A stretch of DNA of 64,000 nucleotides, taken from Mikania micrantha (lineage: Eukaryota; Streptophyta; Magnoliopsida; Asterales; Asteraceae). Of the stretch, positions 19,811 to 30,640 are shown piece after piece (position 1 is the first letter of the stretch; every line of letters begins with the position of its first letter). Location of the stretch: NCBI GenBank assembly GCA_009363875.1, contig CM018683.1:43421815-43485814 (forward strand). The letters run 5' to 3'. The translations under genes were made by a program, and so were the position numbers. Under the pieces are notes generated by a model that was not told where the DNA came from, did no database searches, and worked only from the letters and a program-made list of their open reading frames with translations.

Positions 19811-22335
19811 CTCTGATTCATCTTGGGTGAGCCCGGTACATGTGGTCTCTAAGAAGGGCGGTATGACTGTGGAGGTGAACGAGAAGGAGATAGTTCCCAC
19901 CCGGACAGTAACCAGATGGAGGGTGTGCATAGATTATCAGAAATTGAATGATGCCACCCGGAAGGACCACTTCCCCTCCCATTTATTGATCAGATGCTGG
20001 AGCGTTTGTCAAGACAACATTTTTATTGTTTCTTTGACGGTTTCTCAGGTTATTTCCAAAATCCGATAGCACCGGAGGATCAGGAGAAAACCACTTTTAC
20101 ATGCCCGTACGGTACTTTTGCATATCTTCGTATGCCATTTGGGTTATGTAACGCTTCAGCCACTTTTCAGAGATGCATGATTGCCATCTTCCAGGACATG
20201 ATCGAGACTTCTATGGAGGTTTTTATGGATGATTTTTCTATGTTTGGAAGTTCTATTGATCAGTGTTTGACTAACCTGGAGAAGATGCTCAGGAGATGCG
20301 TTGAGACAAATCTTATGCTCAACTGGGAGAAATCGCATTTCATAGTCACGAAGGGGATTGTTCTTGGACATAAGTTATCCTGTGAAGGCATCTATGTTGA
20401 TAAAACGAAGATTTAGATGATTAGCAAACTCCCTCCTCCTATGAGTGTTAAAGCTGTTTGTAGCTTTTTAGGTCATGCGGGATTCTACAGACGCTTCATT
20501 AAGAATTTTTCTAAGATCACCCGACCTATCACTCGTCTTCTTGAGAAGGATGCTGAGTTTGTGTTTGATGATGAGTGTCTGAAAGCCTTCGAGTATCTGA
20601 AGGAGAGGCTGGTGAGTGCCCCCATTCTGATAGCCCCTAACTGGAGCCGGCCGTTCTAGCTCATGTGCGACCCGAGTGATTTCGCTGTGGGGGTTGTTTT
20701 GGGGCAGAGGGTGGATAAGCATTTCCACCCTATTTATTATGCGAGTAAGACCTTAGATGCCGCCCAGGAGAATTATACGACTACTGAGAAGGAGTTGTTG
20801 GCAGTAGTCTACGCATTCGATAAATTTAGGTCTTATCTTGTCCTCTCCAAGACTGTTGTCTATACCTATCATGTGGCTCTGCGTTACATTTTTGCTAAAA
20901 AGGACGCTAAGCCAAGACTGATTAGGTGGATCCTCCTTCTGTCTGAGTTTGATATCGAGATCAAGGACAAGAAGGGAGCTGAGAACGTAGCCTTTTACCA
21001 TTTGTCGCGACTTGAGGATCCGGAGAGGGAGTTCATTCGCGAGGGACCGATGAGGGACAGGTTCCCCAGGAGACGCTGTTGAGCGTGGGGATAGGTGAGA
21101 TCTGCCGCACGGAGAGGCTGGATAAGGGATTACCTTGGTTTTCAGACATTGCCAACTATTTAGCGAATGGTTTCCTTCTTAAGGGTTTGACATCCCAGCA
21201 GCGCAAGAAATTCTTTGCCGACACGAGGCGTTACATTTGGGATGCGCCTTACCTTTTCCGTGTGGGTGTTGATAAGGTTTTCAAGTGGTGTGTGAGCAGG
21301 GAGGAATGATTAGAGATCCTTAGGCACTGTCATGAGGGGCTTACCGGTGGACATCACGAACCTTCTTCCACCGCGAAGAAGGTATTTGATTCCGGTTTTT
21401 ATTGGCCCACCATTTTTAAGGATGCTCATAAGTTGGTTAGGAAGTGCGACTCTTGTCAAAGGACAGGAAATATCTCATCCAAGAATGAGATGCCCAAGCA
21501 TCCTATTCAGGTTGTTGAGATCTTTGATATCTGGGGCATTGATTTCATGAGACCTTTCCCTGCTTCTAGAGGGAACAGGTACATCCTCGTAGCGATTGAC
21601 TATGTTTCAAAGTGGGTGGAGGCACATGCGCTTCCCACTAATGACGCGCGAGTGGTGGTGAGATTTCGAGATTTCTGAAGCATTCGTTCTGCAGGTTCGG
21701 TACCCCGAGAGCGTTGATCAGTGACCGTGGCACGCAATTTTGCAATGCCCAGATGGACAAAGTGCTGGCCAAGTACGGGGTCACCCACCGACTGTCGACC
21801 GCATATCATCCGCAAACCAGTGGTCAGGTGGAAAACGTGAATCGAGGAGTGAAGAGGATTCTAGAGAGGACTGTCGGCCACATTAGGAAGGATTGGGCCG
21901 ACAAACTAGATGACGCCTTGTGTGCTTTTAGAGCTTGAGCATAAAGCCTTTTGGGCTTTGAAGGCTGTGAATTTGGATTTATCACAGGCCGCCAAGCACC
22001 GGTTCCTCCAGATGCACGAGTTGGATGAGCTACGCAACGAGGCATACGCTCGGTCGTGGAATTATAAGGAGCACACGAAGGTGCTGCACGACAGGATATT
22101 GAAGAATGAGAAGGAGTTTGCGAAGGGCGATCGAGTTCTGGTTTACGACTCGAGACTGAGGTTGTTCCCAGGAAAGATGAAGTCAAGGTGGAGAGGCCCA
22201 CTTGTTGTTTGTGAGGCGTTCCCGTACTTGGAGGATCATACGTGGAAGGTCAATGGGCACCGGTTGAAGCCCTATATTGGAGGCCCGATTTCGTCGGATG
22301 AGGGGGTTGTCCTCCTCGAATCCCGAGCTGGTTAG
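19811..22335 (+). pseudogene. Athila-type pol: RT, RNase H, integrase (broken)
   Basis: The start is cut off by the copia insertion. Reverse transcriptase covers about 19811-20410, with a frameshift near 19990, the active-site variant FMDD near 20224-20235 and a TAG at 20414-20416. RNase H covers about 20660-20990 after a TAG at 20657-20659. Integrase follows: a zinc-finger part near 21330-21470, a core Asp at WGIDFM near 21540, SDRG near 21720 and Glu in GQVEN near 21830, with frameshifts near 21080, 21660 and 21935. A C-terminal tail ends at 22335. The order and wording fit Athila/Tat, and no chromodomain follows the integrase. It cannot encode an active enzyme. Confidence 0.9.
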
Positions 22336-23160
22336 GGATTCAGGCTTCGGCCCAACTTGTATATAGTGTACATATTTTTAGTTTAGTATATTGGGTTTTG
22401 TACGATTAGTAATGTATTTATGCTTACATGACTATATTGGATTCAAGTGTGGGTATGTCGTCATGTATGTTCGATATTAACGTCTCGAACAATTGATTAC
22501 TATTCATTGCTTAGAATTTGATTTCCTTATACATAACTAGTTACTTAACTCGACTTTCCTTTATTTTTTTAGGTTAATTTTAGTTTTAATTTTTGTTAGG
22601 GTTTATTTGGTTTTAATCCTATTTGATTTTAATTTCAGTTGCGTTAATGAATTTAATTTGATTTATTTTTCTAGTTTAATTTTGATTTATTAGAATTTTA
22701 TTTAAATTAACTTGCATTAGTAATCGTTTTAGGATTTAGCTTAGTTAAATTTAGTATCTTAATTTTTGTAATTATTTCTTTATTGGAAGATCTTTTGATT
22801 TTAAATTTTATTAGTTTAATTTTTATTTTATTAGTTGTAGTTTTTTAGGAATTAATTTAGTTTTAAATTTAATTAGCTTAACTTGTCTTAGAACTTCGTT
22901 TTATTAGTTTTTAGATATTAACTTAGAAGTAAAATTAATTTAGTTTAAATATTTAGAATTTTCTGTTAAAAAAAATCAGAAAACAAAACCTTATGCCCTA
23001 CGCCCCATAACAACACTTGAAATGAGGCGATGCGCGCTGACAGAATTTGAGAATTCAAAACGTTAGCTCAACGCGCTACGCCTGATGCCGGTGTTTGGTC
23101 TCAGGCGATGCGTGCGAGAATTAGAATTTCGATAAAAAATAAATAAATAAATAAAACCAC
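22336..23160 (+). other. Athila spacer after pol
   Basis: AT-rich noncoding sequence without a credible gene. AAGTGTGGGTAT at 22445 is the first of three copies of this polypurine-like motif in the element. Around 22995-23110 are GGCGATGCGC-like motifs that recur in the 3' LTR at 28550-28750. Confidence 0.65.
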
Positions 23161-23760
23161 CGGTTTAACTTCGCCTACCACCACTTCATTGCGCCTACCA
23201 CACCATCGCACAGTCGTCTCCAACCCCCACCGTCGCCTCATACCACTGTCCAACGCCATTGCCATTGCCGCTGTAGTCACCACCAGTACACTCCGCCGCT
23301 CGCCATCATCATCTCTAGTAGCCACCACCATCGAGCGCCGCCGTTCAAGTCACAACCGTTTCCACTCCGGCCGCCGCACACCGCCGCTGCCGTACCCATC
23401 ATCATCTACACCATCTCGAGTTCCAACCACCGTAGCAGTCACCACCGTCTGCCACAGCCGCCGCCATCATTCTAGTCGCCGCCTTCCTCCGCCGGTCAAG
23501 ATCTTCACACCACGACTTTAGCCACCATCATCCATCTGTCTACATCACCACCGGTACCCTCTTTTTATTTTTCATTCTGATTTTTCAATTTCCAGATTAG
23601 ATTAGGGTAGATTAGATCTGATTTGGGGATGAATAATGTTGATTTTTGAGTGTAAAAATGGTCTGGGAATCATCTACGGCCGAACCCCCAATTTTCAGTT
23701 CACAAAAACCCTAGGCACATAGCCTGGGTTCGATCCCTGGCCTACAGGCGTTGTGCCAGA
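23161..23760 (+). other. C-rich low-complexity stretch with a B-box-like site
   Basis: CCACC/CCGCC-rich sequence at 23161-23520 gives long but compositionally driven frames on both strands, so I call no gene. At 23727-23737 GGTTCGATCCC matches the pol III B-box consensus, again without a visible A-box or tRNA fold. Confidence 0.5.
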
Positions 23761-23769
23761 ATTTTTCTT

Positions 23770-23801
<32 letters not shown>

Positions 23802-25150
23802 CTTATTTTAGTTTAATTTCAGTTAAACCATAAAATAATAACATAAATAATAAATAAAATAAAATAAATACATAATAAAATTGATAATTGGTTTCAGAGT
23901 TTAAAAAAAATAAAAACAGGAATTATAAATAATAATAATGTACATCTTTTAAATAATAATAACACTCATAAAAATGTATAATGTAAGATAAAATAAATTG
24001 AAATAAATAACTTTTGTGTATGTACAATAAAAATAATATAAAACAAAATAAAAATACATAAACACTCTTGTAATATAAATAACTATTTATAAATAAAATA
24101 AACGTAAATAATGATGGTTTCAGAAGAATAAAAATAAAATAACAATGAAATAAATATAAAAATAATAAAACTCAATAAATGAAATGTGTGTCTTTTGTAA
24201 CTAAATAACTAATAAAAATGGATAAATAATTTTTGTAATACAAATAAGTATATAATAATACAAATAATGTAATATAAAATAAACGTTGTAATACAACTTT
24301 TGTATATAAATAAAGTATAAGTAGTATGTATACTAACAATAATAATAAAATAAGATAAAATAATTCTTGTAATTTTAATAAGTATAAGCTTCATAAATAA
24401 TAACAATAAGTATATATTATTTGTATGTTAATACTAATGTAAATGTAAATTTAAAATAAATGTAAATTGTTGGTTGTAACTAATAACATTAAATAAATGT
24501 GTGTATGGAACAAGTGAATAATAATTCTTTTGTAAAAATAAAGTATAAGTAGCTGTTTACATATATTTACTCGATACACAAAAACTCAAAAATAAATTAT
24601 ATATATGTATATACTTACTTATATGAACTTGTATAATAAATAAATTCACTTAAGTATATGAATAAAGTAAGTTGTATAATGTGAATAAATAATTTTGTAC
24701 GTCAATAAATTTTATACAAATACTTGTATTATAATAAACAACAAAGGAAAAAAAACAAAATAATAAATAAAATATTGTATCATATATATTACACAATAAC
24801 ATATATGTATAATACTTGTAACATAAATAAAATTTTTGATTGTATACTTGTATGAAATAAATGAACAATAATGTATGTATCTTAATAAATAATACAGTAA
24901 CCTTGTCTCGACAAATAATAATGTTTGTAAATTATTAAATAAATGTATATTAAAATAAAATTTTACATATGAATAAAGAATGACACATTGTACATATGTA
25001 GATCACAAAGAAACAACTTAATAAACAAAAATTGTACATAAATAACAGAATCAAACAAACTTTATAAATAAATAAACATTTTTCAAATAAAATCAATAAT
25101 AAGTTAGGAATTAGGTTTATAGTTAGTTTGTAATTTATTGTACATATGTT
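23761..25150 (+). repeat. 1.4-kb A-rich low-complexity block
   Basis: The stretch starts with a TA-rich microsatellite (about 23768-23802) and continues with AATAAAT-like sequence, very poor in G and C with more A than T on this strand. It sits between pol and the env-like ORF. Short frames here are composition artefacts. Confidence 0.7.
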
Positions 25151-25170
25151 TGTTGTATATTATCGCAGAG

Positions 25171-26459
25171 ATGGCTGAGGCTTCGACGTCCAGGGCCAAG
25201 CAGGCCAGGCGCACCAACACCGCACAGTAGCAGCCACGAGTAAGGGAGATACGTTATTCAGTTCCTTTTGCCATCCCGCCACCTGATGCACATCCTCCTC
25301 CGTCGCATCTATGTCGTAGAGCCGATCATACATTTCTTCAATTTGCGGCAAGACATCATGGAGTATGCGCGCATGCAAACGCTCGTCGGATTGGAGACGA
25401 TGTAGCACCATGGCTACGACAGAGACATACTGGAGCAGCTGGGTCGCGTAGCCGAGTTCAACATGGTGATGACCCCACAGTGGGCTCCCTTGTTACGTTG
25501 CAGCTGGCTGCAGTATGATGAGCTTACAGTAGAGTTCTTATCCACCTTTCAGTACGACACACGCTCCCTCTTGTATCCTGGAGCTGTGTCGTTTGCTTTG
25601 GGGTGACAGACTCATACCATGAGTGTCGCCCAGTTCGCGGTAGCCTTCGGGATTTACACGCAGGAGCATGTGGCAGCTGTTGATTTTGATGACCTCCTCA
25701 GAGGCTTTACTCGGGTAGCTAGACCCGGGTATGTCACTAGGGATGATTTATTCGCATACTGGAGGACTATCTCCACCCAGCCTCACACCGATCGTAGGCT
25801 GGGCACCCAGATCCGTTATCCATTCCTTAGATACATCCATAGAATTATCGGCGTGCACTTTGATCCCTCGCCACTCTGGCAAGGACAAGGTCAGCTATTT
25901 TGACCTATTTTGCTTATATTGCATACAGGGTCGCCACCCAGCTAACATCGCCACCATTCTTCTTACATCATTAGCGAGGCCTCACTGGGGATGCCACATG
26001 GTGTGCCTGGATATGGGGCTGTACATAGGCCATTTGGCGCATCGTCTCCGCGTGTTCCTCACATATCCTGTGGAGCACGTCACAGTCGGCCCTAAGACGT
26101 CTCCATATGTGATTTATGGCATGCAGACATCGGGGATGCTGAACTTTGACACACCACCCCTTTGGATGCCTCTGTTAGCGGCCCCAGAGTATGCACATGT
26201 CGTCCCTCCGCCATCTACGCAGCGTATCTTGCACCGAGGGGAGCGACCGCCTCGTGACGCCCCACCACGCCCACCTGCCCCTCCTCATCTTACCCTCCGA
26301 TTTGTCATCCAGATGATGGATATGATGGAGGACATCCAGAGGCTTATGGCGGCTCATATGGGCATTGAGTTGCCCCCTCGGATGCCCGATCCCCGCATCC
26401 CATCCGACCCCGAGGGCGATACTGAGACAGAGCCAGATGACGGGGAGGATGAGGATTAG
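25171..26459 (+). pseudogene. Athila env-like / plant transposon ORF (broken)
   Basis: An ATG at 25171 opens a frame that stops at TAG 25228-25230. The reading resumes in other frames, notably 25619-25903 and 25731-26459. The last part has a His/Leu-rich middle, a Pro-rich segment near 26200-26290 and an acidic tail ending at 26459. Position after pol and overall wording match the third ORF of Athila-type elements, often called env-like or putative plant transposon protein. I see no convincing signal peptide in the broken copy. A related remnant lies on the minus strand at 60710-61328. Confidence 0.75.
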
Positions 26460-28337
26460 TTTGTATGTATCTTAGTTGTATTTTTATTTTCTTTTTATGT
26501 ACTCAGACAAACTTTGCATATATTTTTATTTTGGCATGTTTGATTTCTTATTTTCTGTAGTTTATGGTTGCATTTACATTCATGTTGTCATTATGGTTGT
26601 TGTATATTCATGTTGTGCATTGGTTGATTAATTTATTGTAAAGTGTTTGTAAATTTGTGGTTGATTGTATAATTGTTTAATTCTGTATATCATTTGTTGT
26701 ATTATTAATGTTGTGATGTAAATTGAAATTCAATTATTGTTATATTAATAATTGTTTTTTTGAATTGTATTTTTTATATTGAAAGGCGCGCAACTCCATT
26801 CACGACACGACTTTATTATATCAGGGAGCCGTGCTAACCTTTTGTAATTTTACTTTTCATTTTTCTATCGCTAGTTCTGAGTCCACATTGAGGACAATAT
26901 GTTGTTCTAAGTGTGGGTATATGTCAGGCTGGCGCCTTTTAGTTTTTAATTTTTGTAAATTCAAGTCTTTGTATAGATCAAGTCAAATTTTTAATAAATT
27001 TTTAAATTTTGAATAAAATTATTGAAATTTTGTAAATAAATTAGAACTTGTAATTAATTAGTTCAAATTGTAAATATTCAAAGTTGGAAACACAAAAAAT
27101 TTAAAAATTTGAAAAGTCACAAAAAGATTTTTCTTTTAATTGAGTCATTGTAAATAGTTAATCAAGTTAGTTCTTGAGTCTTTTTATTTTCCAGTTAATC
27201 TAGTTTGGTTGTTTGAGATATTAAATGCAGTCTGATTCTAAACGCTCGTACTCAATTACATTCAGGTGGCGACTACTTAGGCTATTCCATATACAAACAG
27301 CCGGTTGAATTGACTGACTTCTTTTCGGATTAGACTTGCGCATTGCTGATTCTACGTTAACAGCTAAGTCTTTTCCACTTTTTACCGTATATCTATCTTT
27401 CTGTAAATATTACTTTACTTGAATTTTTCATTTTCTGATTGTGTCTAGAGTTTTAGGTTGTGTATGGCTAGAGTCTTGAAAAATGTCCTTGGTTTTGGCT
27501 TGCACCTAATAAATGGAAGATGATCGGACTATGATCAGGGTTTAGGTTTTTAGTGGCTAACTTGTGTATTGATTTGGGATTTGTTGGTAGGCCCAACCGA
27601 TAGAAAGTTCCTTAAGATTGACAGAATAAACCTAAGTTCAGGATTCTTATGGGTTTAAGACTTGGAAAATTCTGGAAATCTGAAACTGGGTAATAGTGAA
27701 TAAAGGAACCTCTGTAAACTAGCAACCTAGAATTTTTAAAATTTAAACCTGGAACATATGCCCTCTTTTTATGAAAATAAATCCGATGCTTATGGCGCTC
27801 GCTAAATAAAATACATTCCACAATCCACTAAGTGAGCTTAGCCTGTACAAATAAAAGAAAGAGAGAATAAGAGCCAAAAAGCAGTTGTCATACCTCGGCA
27901 CACAACCGAGTGAAATAGTGTTGTAATACGCTCAAGTGAGTTAAACACAAAACAAATTGAGAGAATAAAAAGGAAAAATGCTCACACCTTCATCCATCTT
28001 CATCATTAGGTTAAATTTTGATTATGTCTAGGTAGTTTGCATACAGAGGTGGGTTTAAGTCATTAGATTTAAACATGTTCCTTGAAAGCTGTTACTTGGG
28101 ATTAGGATAACTCGTTTTGACCAAGGGATGGGATCCATAAGATGAATGATTGAATTTGAACATAAATAAGCATGATTAGGAAACTTGAAATTGGTGTTGG
28201 GGTTTAGATCGAACCATTATACCAACAATCGCGATTAATACGCAAGGATTTAGGATTGTTAAATCTTTTGCAATTAAAAACCAAGTACCTGATCTATGAT
28301 TCCAATTTGTAAGCTTTTTCGAGGACGAAAAAGGTTT
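26460..28337 (+). other. Athila 3' noncoding region
   Basis: About 1.9 kb of AT-rich sequence with no credible gene. It carries the second AAGTGTGGGTAT motif at 26909. Confidence 0.65.
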
Positions 28338-28357
28338 AAGTGTGGGTATTTTTGATA
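28338..28357 (+). other. Athila polypurine tract
   Basis: AAGTGTGGGTATTTTTGATA directly precedes TGTTAGATTAACAC, the LTR start. This is the third AAGTGTGGGTAT copy in the element. Confidence 0.75.
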
Positions 28358-29909
28358 TGTTAGATTAACACATCCGTTTTTGTACATAATCGAGTCCGTT
28401 TTTGTTAGTTTTGTTAATATTCCGAGTCATTTTTAGTTCATTTTTACATTTTAGTGTTTTTGTGCATGAATGTCTCGGAGAAGCGGAAACGAGGGCAAAC
28501 AGGCACCAGAATCGAGTGCGGTTGATCGAGCGAAGAAAACGAAGAAAAAAACCCTAGGCGGTACGCCCTAGGCCAACACTTGGTCCCAAGCGGTGCGCCT
28601 TGGAACATTCTCTAATTCCCACTGATCCACGCGCACTGCCTAGTTAGGACGACCAGCCGCAGGTGATGTGCCTGCCAGGCTCAGTCGCCTGACTCTTTTG
28701 TCTCGCGCGCAACGCCTAGCCACATGCAGCCCCGCTAGGCGATGCGCCCCAGACCATTTTTAGCTCCAAAACCCTAATTTCACGCCTTCTATAAATGGGA
28801 CGCTTCCAGATCAATTTGAGGGTCTTCTTCTGTGATTTTGGAACCCTAATCAAGCCTGGCAGCTGCTGGAGCTTAACCATGGAGTTGAAGGCTTGATTAG
28901 AGCTTGTTGGAGTGAAGAAGAAGGAGCCTTTTGAGTATTTTTCTATTCTTTTCATTTTCTTAGTTTAAATCAGTATCTTATCATGTATTTAGCCATATAT
29001 CAGATCTGTTTTGCTACTGTTATGATGTTGGTTGGCTAGATCTAGGGTTATATCTTGGTTTGGGATGATAAAGTTGTGAACTTTGATGATTTTGGACATG
29101 ATTTATGTTTATGGATGATATATACATTATTATCAGCTGTAAATTTTTCGATCTTTGATATTTTTGCATGTGTTGAATGATAATGCTTGATGAATGTTGG
29201 ATCCATGTGTGTCTAGGAAGGTCTTTCCACAAATAGATGTATGTTAGGCCTACTACTTTGTGTTTTAGGTTAGTTTATGGGTTGTTGATCACATTCCATA
29301 GGATTAGACATCATTAAGTGTTGTGATTTGCATGTGTGACCTAACCTAGAAATCCAGGAGGTGATAGGTTAGATGGTTGGTCTCTTTCAAAGTAATCACC
29401 TTTATAGCTCCTTAGTGTCTTAGGATGCACGCAGGTGGAGAAATCCGGGAGGTGATCCACCCGTTGGAGTGCAATTGCATATCGGGAAAATCCGGAAGGT
29501 GACCTGGTAGACTAGTGCATACATTACAGTCTTAGGGTTTCTATTGGTGTTGCCTGGTATCTGATCTGGATCCCATTAGGTTATTCTAAGTCTGTTCCTT
29601 AAGATCCTAGTCTTCATCCGTCATAAGTTTGTCCAAGTCATCATTTGTCACACTTTTGATTCCTAGCCTAGGTTTTCAGAGTTGCACCAAACCCCCTCTT
29701 TTACTATATTTTGACCACAGTCTAGGTTAGTTTGTTAAACTAGTGTCCATTGGTTCGATATCCGGACTTCCACCAGCTATTCTGTCACCGATAGGTACAC
29801 TTGACTTCGTAGCGGTCTAGTTTAGGATTTTCGATTCTTACTAGGTCTTTAGGTCAAGTCTAGGTCTAGGATTAGTTATTGTGTCTTTAGCTTAGGTTAG
29901 ACAACTTTA
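28358..29909 (+). repeat. Athila-type 3' LTR (right edge uncertain)
   Basis: It starts TGTTAGATTAAC after the polypurine tract. It contains several GGCGRTGCGCC-like motifs (28553-28750), a TATA box and a transcribed leader. I placed the right edge at GGTTAGACA (29909) because it ends in ACA and gives about 1.55 kb, a usual Athila LTR size. The matching 5' LTR is not in the window, so this is only an estimate. Confidence 0.6.
28790..28796 (+). promoter_or_regulatory. TATA box of Athila LTR
   Basis: TATAAAT follows CACGCCTTC and lies about 430 bases into the LTR. It is well placed for element transcription. Confidence 0.65.
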
Positions 29910-30515
29910 ATTTAGTCTTGTTTTTAGGTACTGACCGCTGCACATCACGTACGGCCAAGGCCGATCATGCATGGCCTTGGCGCACCGCCAAGGATTTCTG
30001 AGTTCAAACTCCTGCTCCTGCTTCGCGTACCGTGATGGCCTCATTTTTCAGTTTCTCGATTTTGTTGATTCGATTTCGCTCGCGTTCGATTCGTAACGTT
30101 TATCCTAAACGTCTAGTCCATGTTTAGTACATAATGACACATACAATTGTTTTATTATCGTTTGTTCACCAACGTTCGTGAGATTCGTGTGTGTTTCAAT
30201 AATTCCTCAAATTATCTTTAATCCTATGTGTTCGTCTTTACAAAATGTTTTGCATGCTTGATTAAACATAATCAACATGTGATGCACAATTCAATAATTC
30301 CTCGCATTATTGTTTTGCGTTGTGTTTGTGTTTGCCATACTTGGTTTCCAAAACCAATGTGCAATGTATGATGACATGGTTCCTCGAACTATCGTTTCGC
30401 AGTTGCTTGTGTTTAGCTCATCTAATTAAACATAACTAAATGAAATGCAAGAATTATGAATGTGAATTATAGAATTGTAAGGATTGCAATTTACCTGAAA
30501 TTGCCGGGTGTCACA
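29910..30515 (-). repeat. Chromovirus 3' LTR remnant (minus strand)
   Basis: On the minus strand an LTR begins TGTGACACCCGG at 30515, directly after a Tekay-type polypurine tract, and runs toward lower coordinates. Only about 600 bases seem to remain before Athila LTR sequence, so it is truncated. Near 29955-29985 GGCCAAGGCC and GGCCTTGGCG form a short inverted repeat. Confidence 0.6.
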
Positions 30516-30640
30516 TCATCCCCTTGTTAAAAGAAATTTCGTCCCGAAATTTGGTTGTTGTCAGTAGTGTCTGAGAACGAAAATTTTTCTCGTTGTCACA
30601 TCATCCCCTTGTTGAAATAAAATTTCGTCCCGAAATTTAT
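30516..30640 (-). repeat. Duplicated polypurine tract and LTR-start module
   Basis: Two copies of a module reading, on the minus strand, CGGGACGAAATTT then AACAAGGGGATGA lie at 30516-30552 and 30601-30640. Each is followed on the minus strand by TGTGACA. The outer one abuts the LTR remnant; the inner is followed by only 48 bases before the next module. This parallels the doubled module of the complete Tekay element. Confidence 0.8.

Larger units (their letters stand above)
19808..29909 (+). mobile_element. Athila-type Ty3/gypsy element, 3' part, decayed
   Basis: It resumes at the copia boundary inside reverse transcriptase and continues through RNase H, integrase, spacer, env-like ORF, spacer, polypurine tract (28338-28357) and a 3' LTR from 28358. 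The 5' LTR, gag and start of pol lie left of the window. Every ORF is broken by stops and frameshifts, so this is the oldest layer of the left nest. The right LTR edge is uncertain (about 29909). Confidence 0.85.

Noticed and set aside
23189..23521. 110-residue plus-strand frame rich in Pro, Ser, Thr and Arg
   Set aside because: Driven by CCACC/CCGCC low-complexity sequence; frames are open on both strands and no domain is visible.
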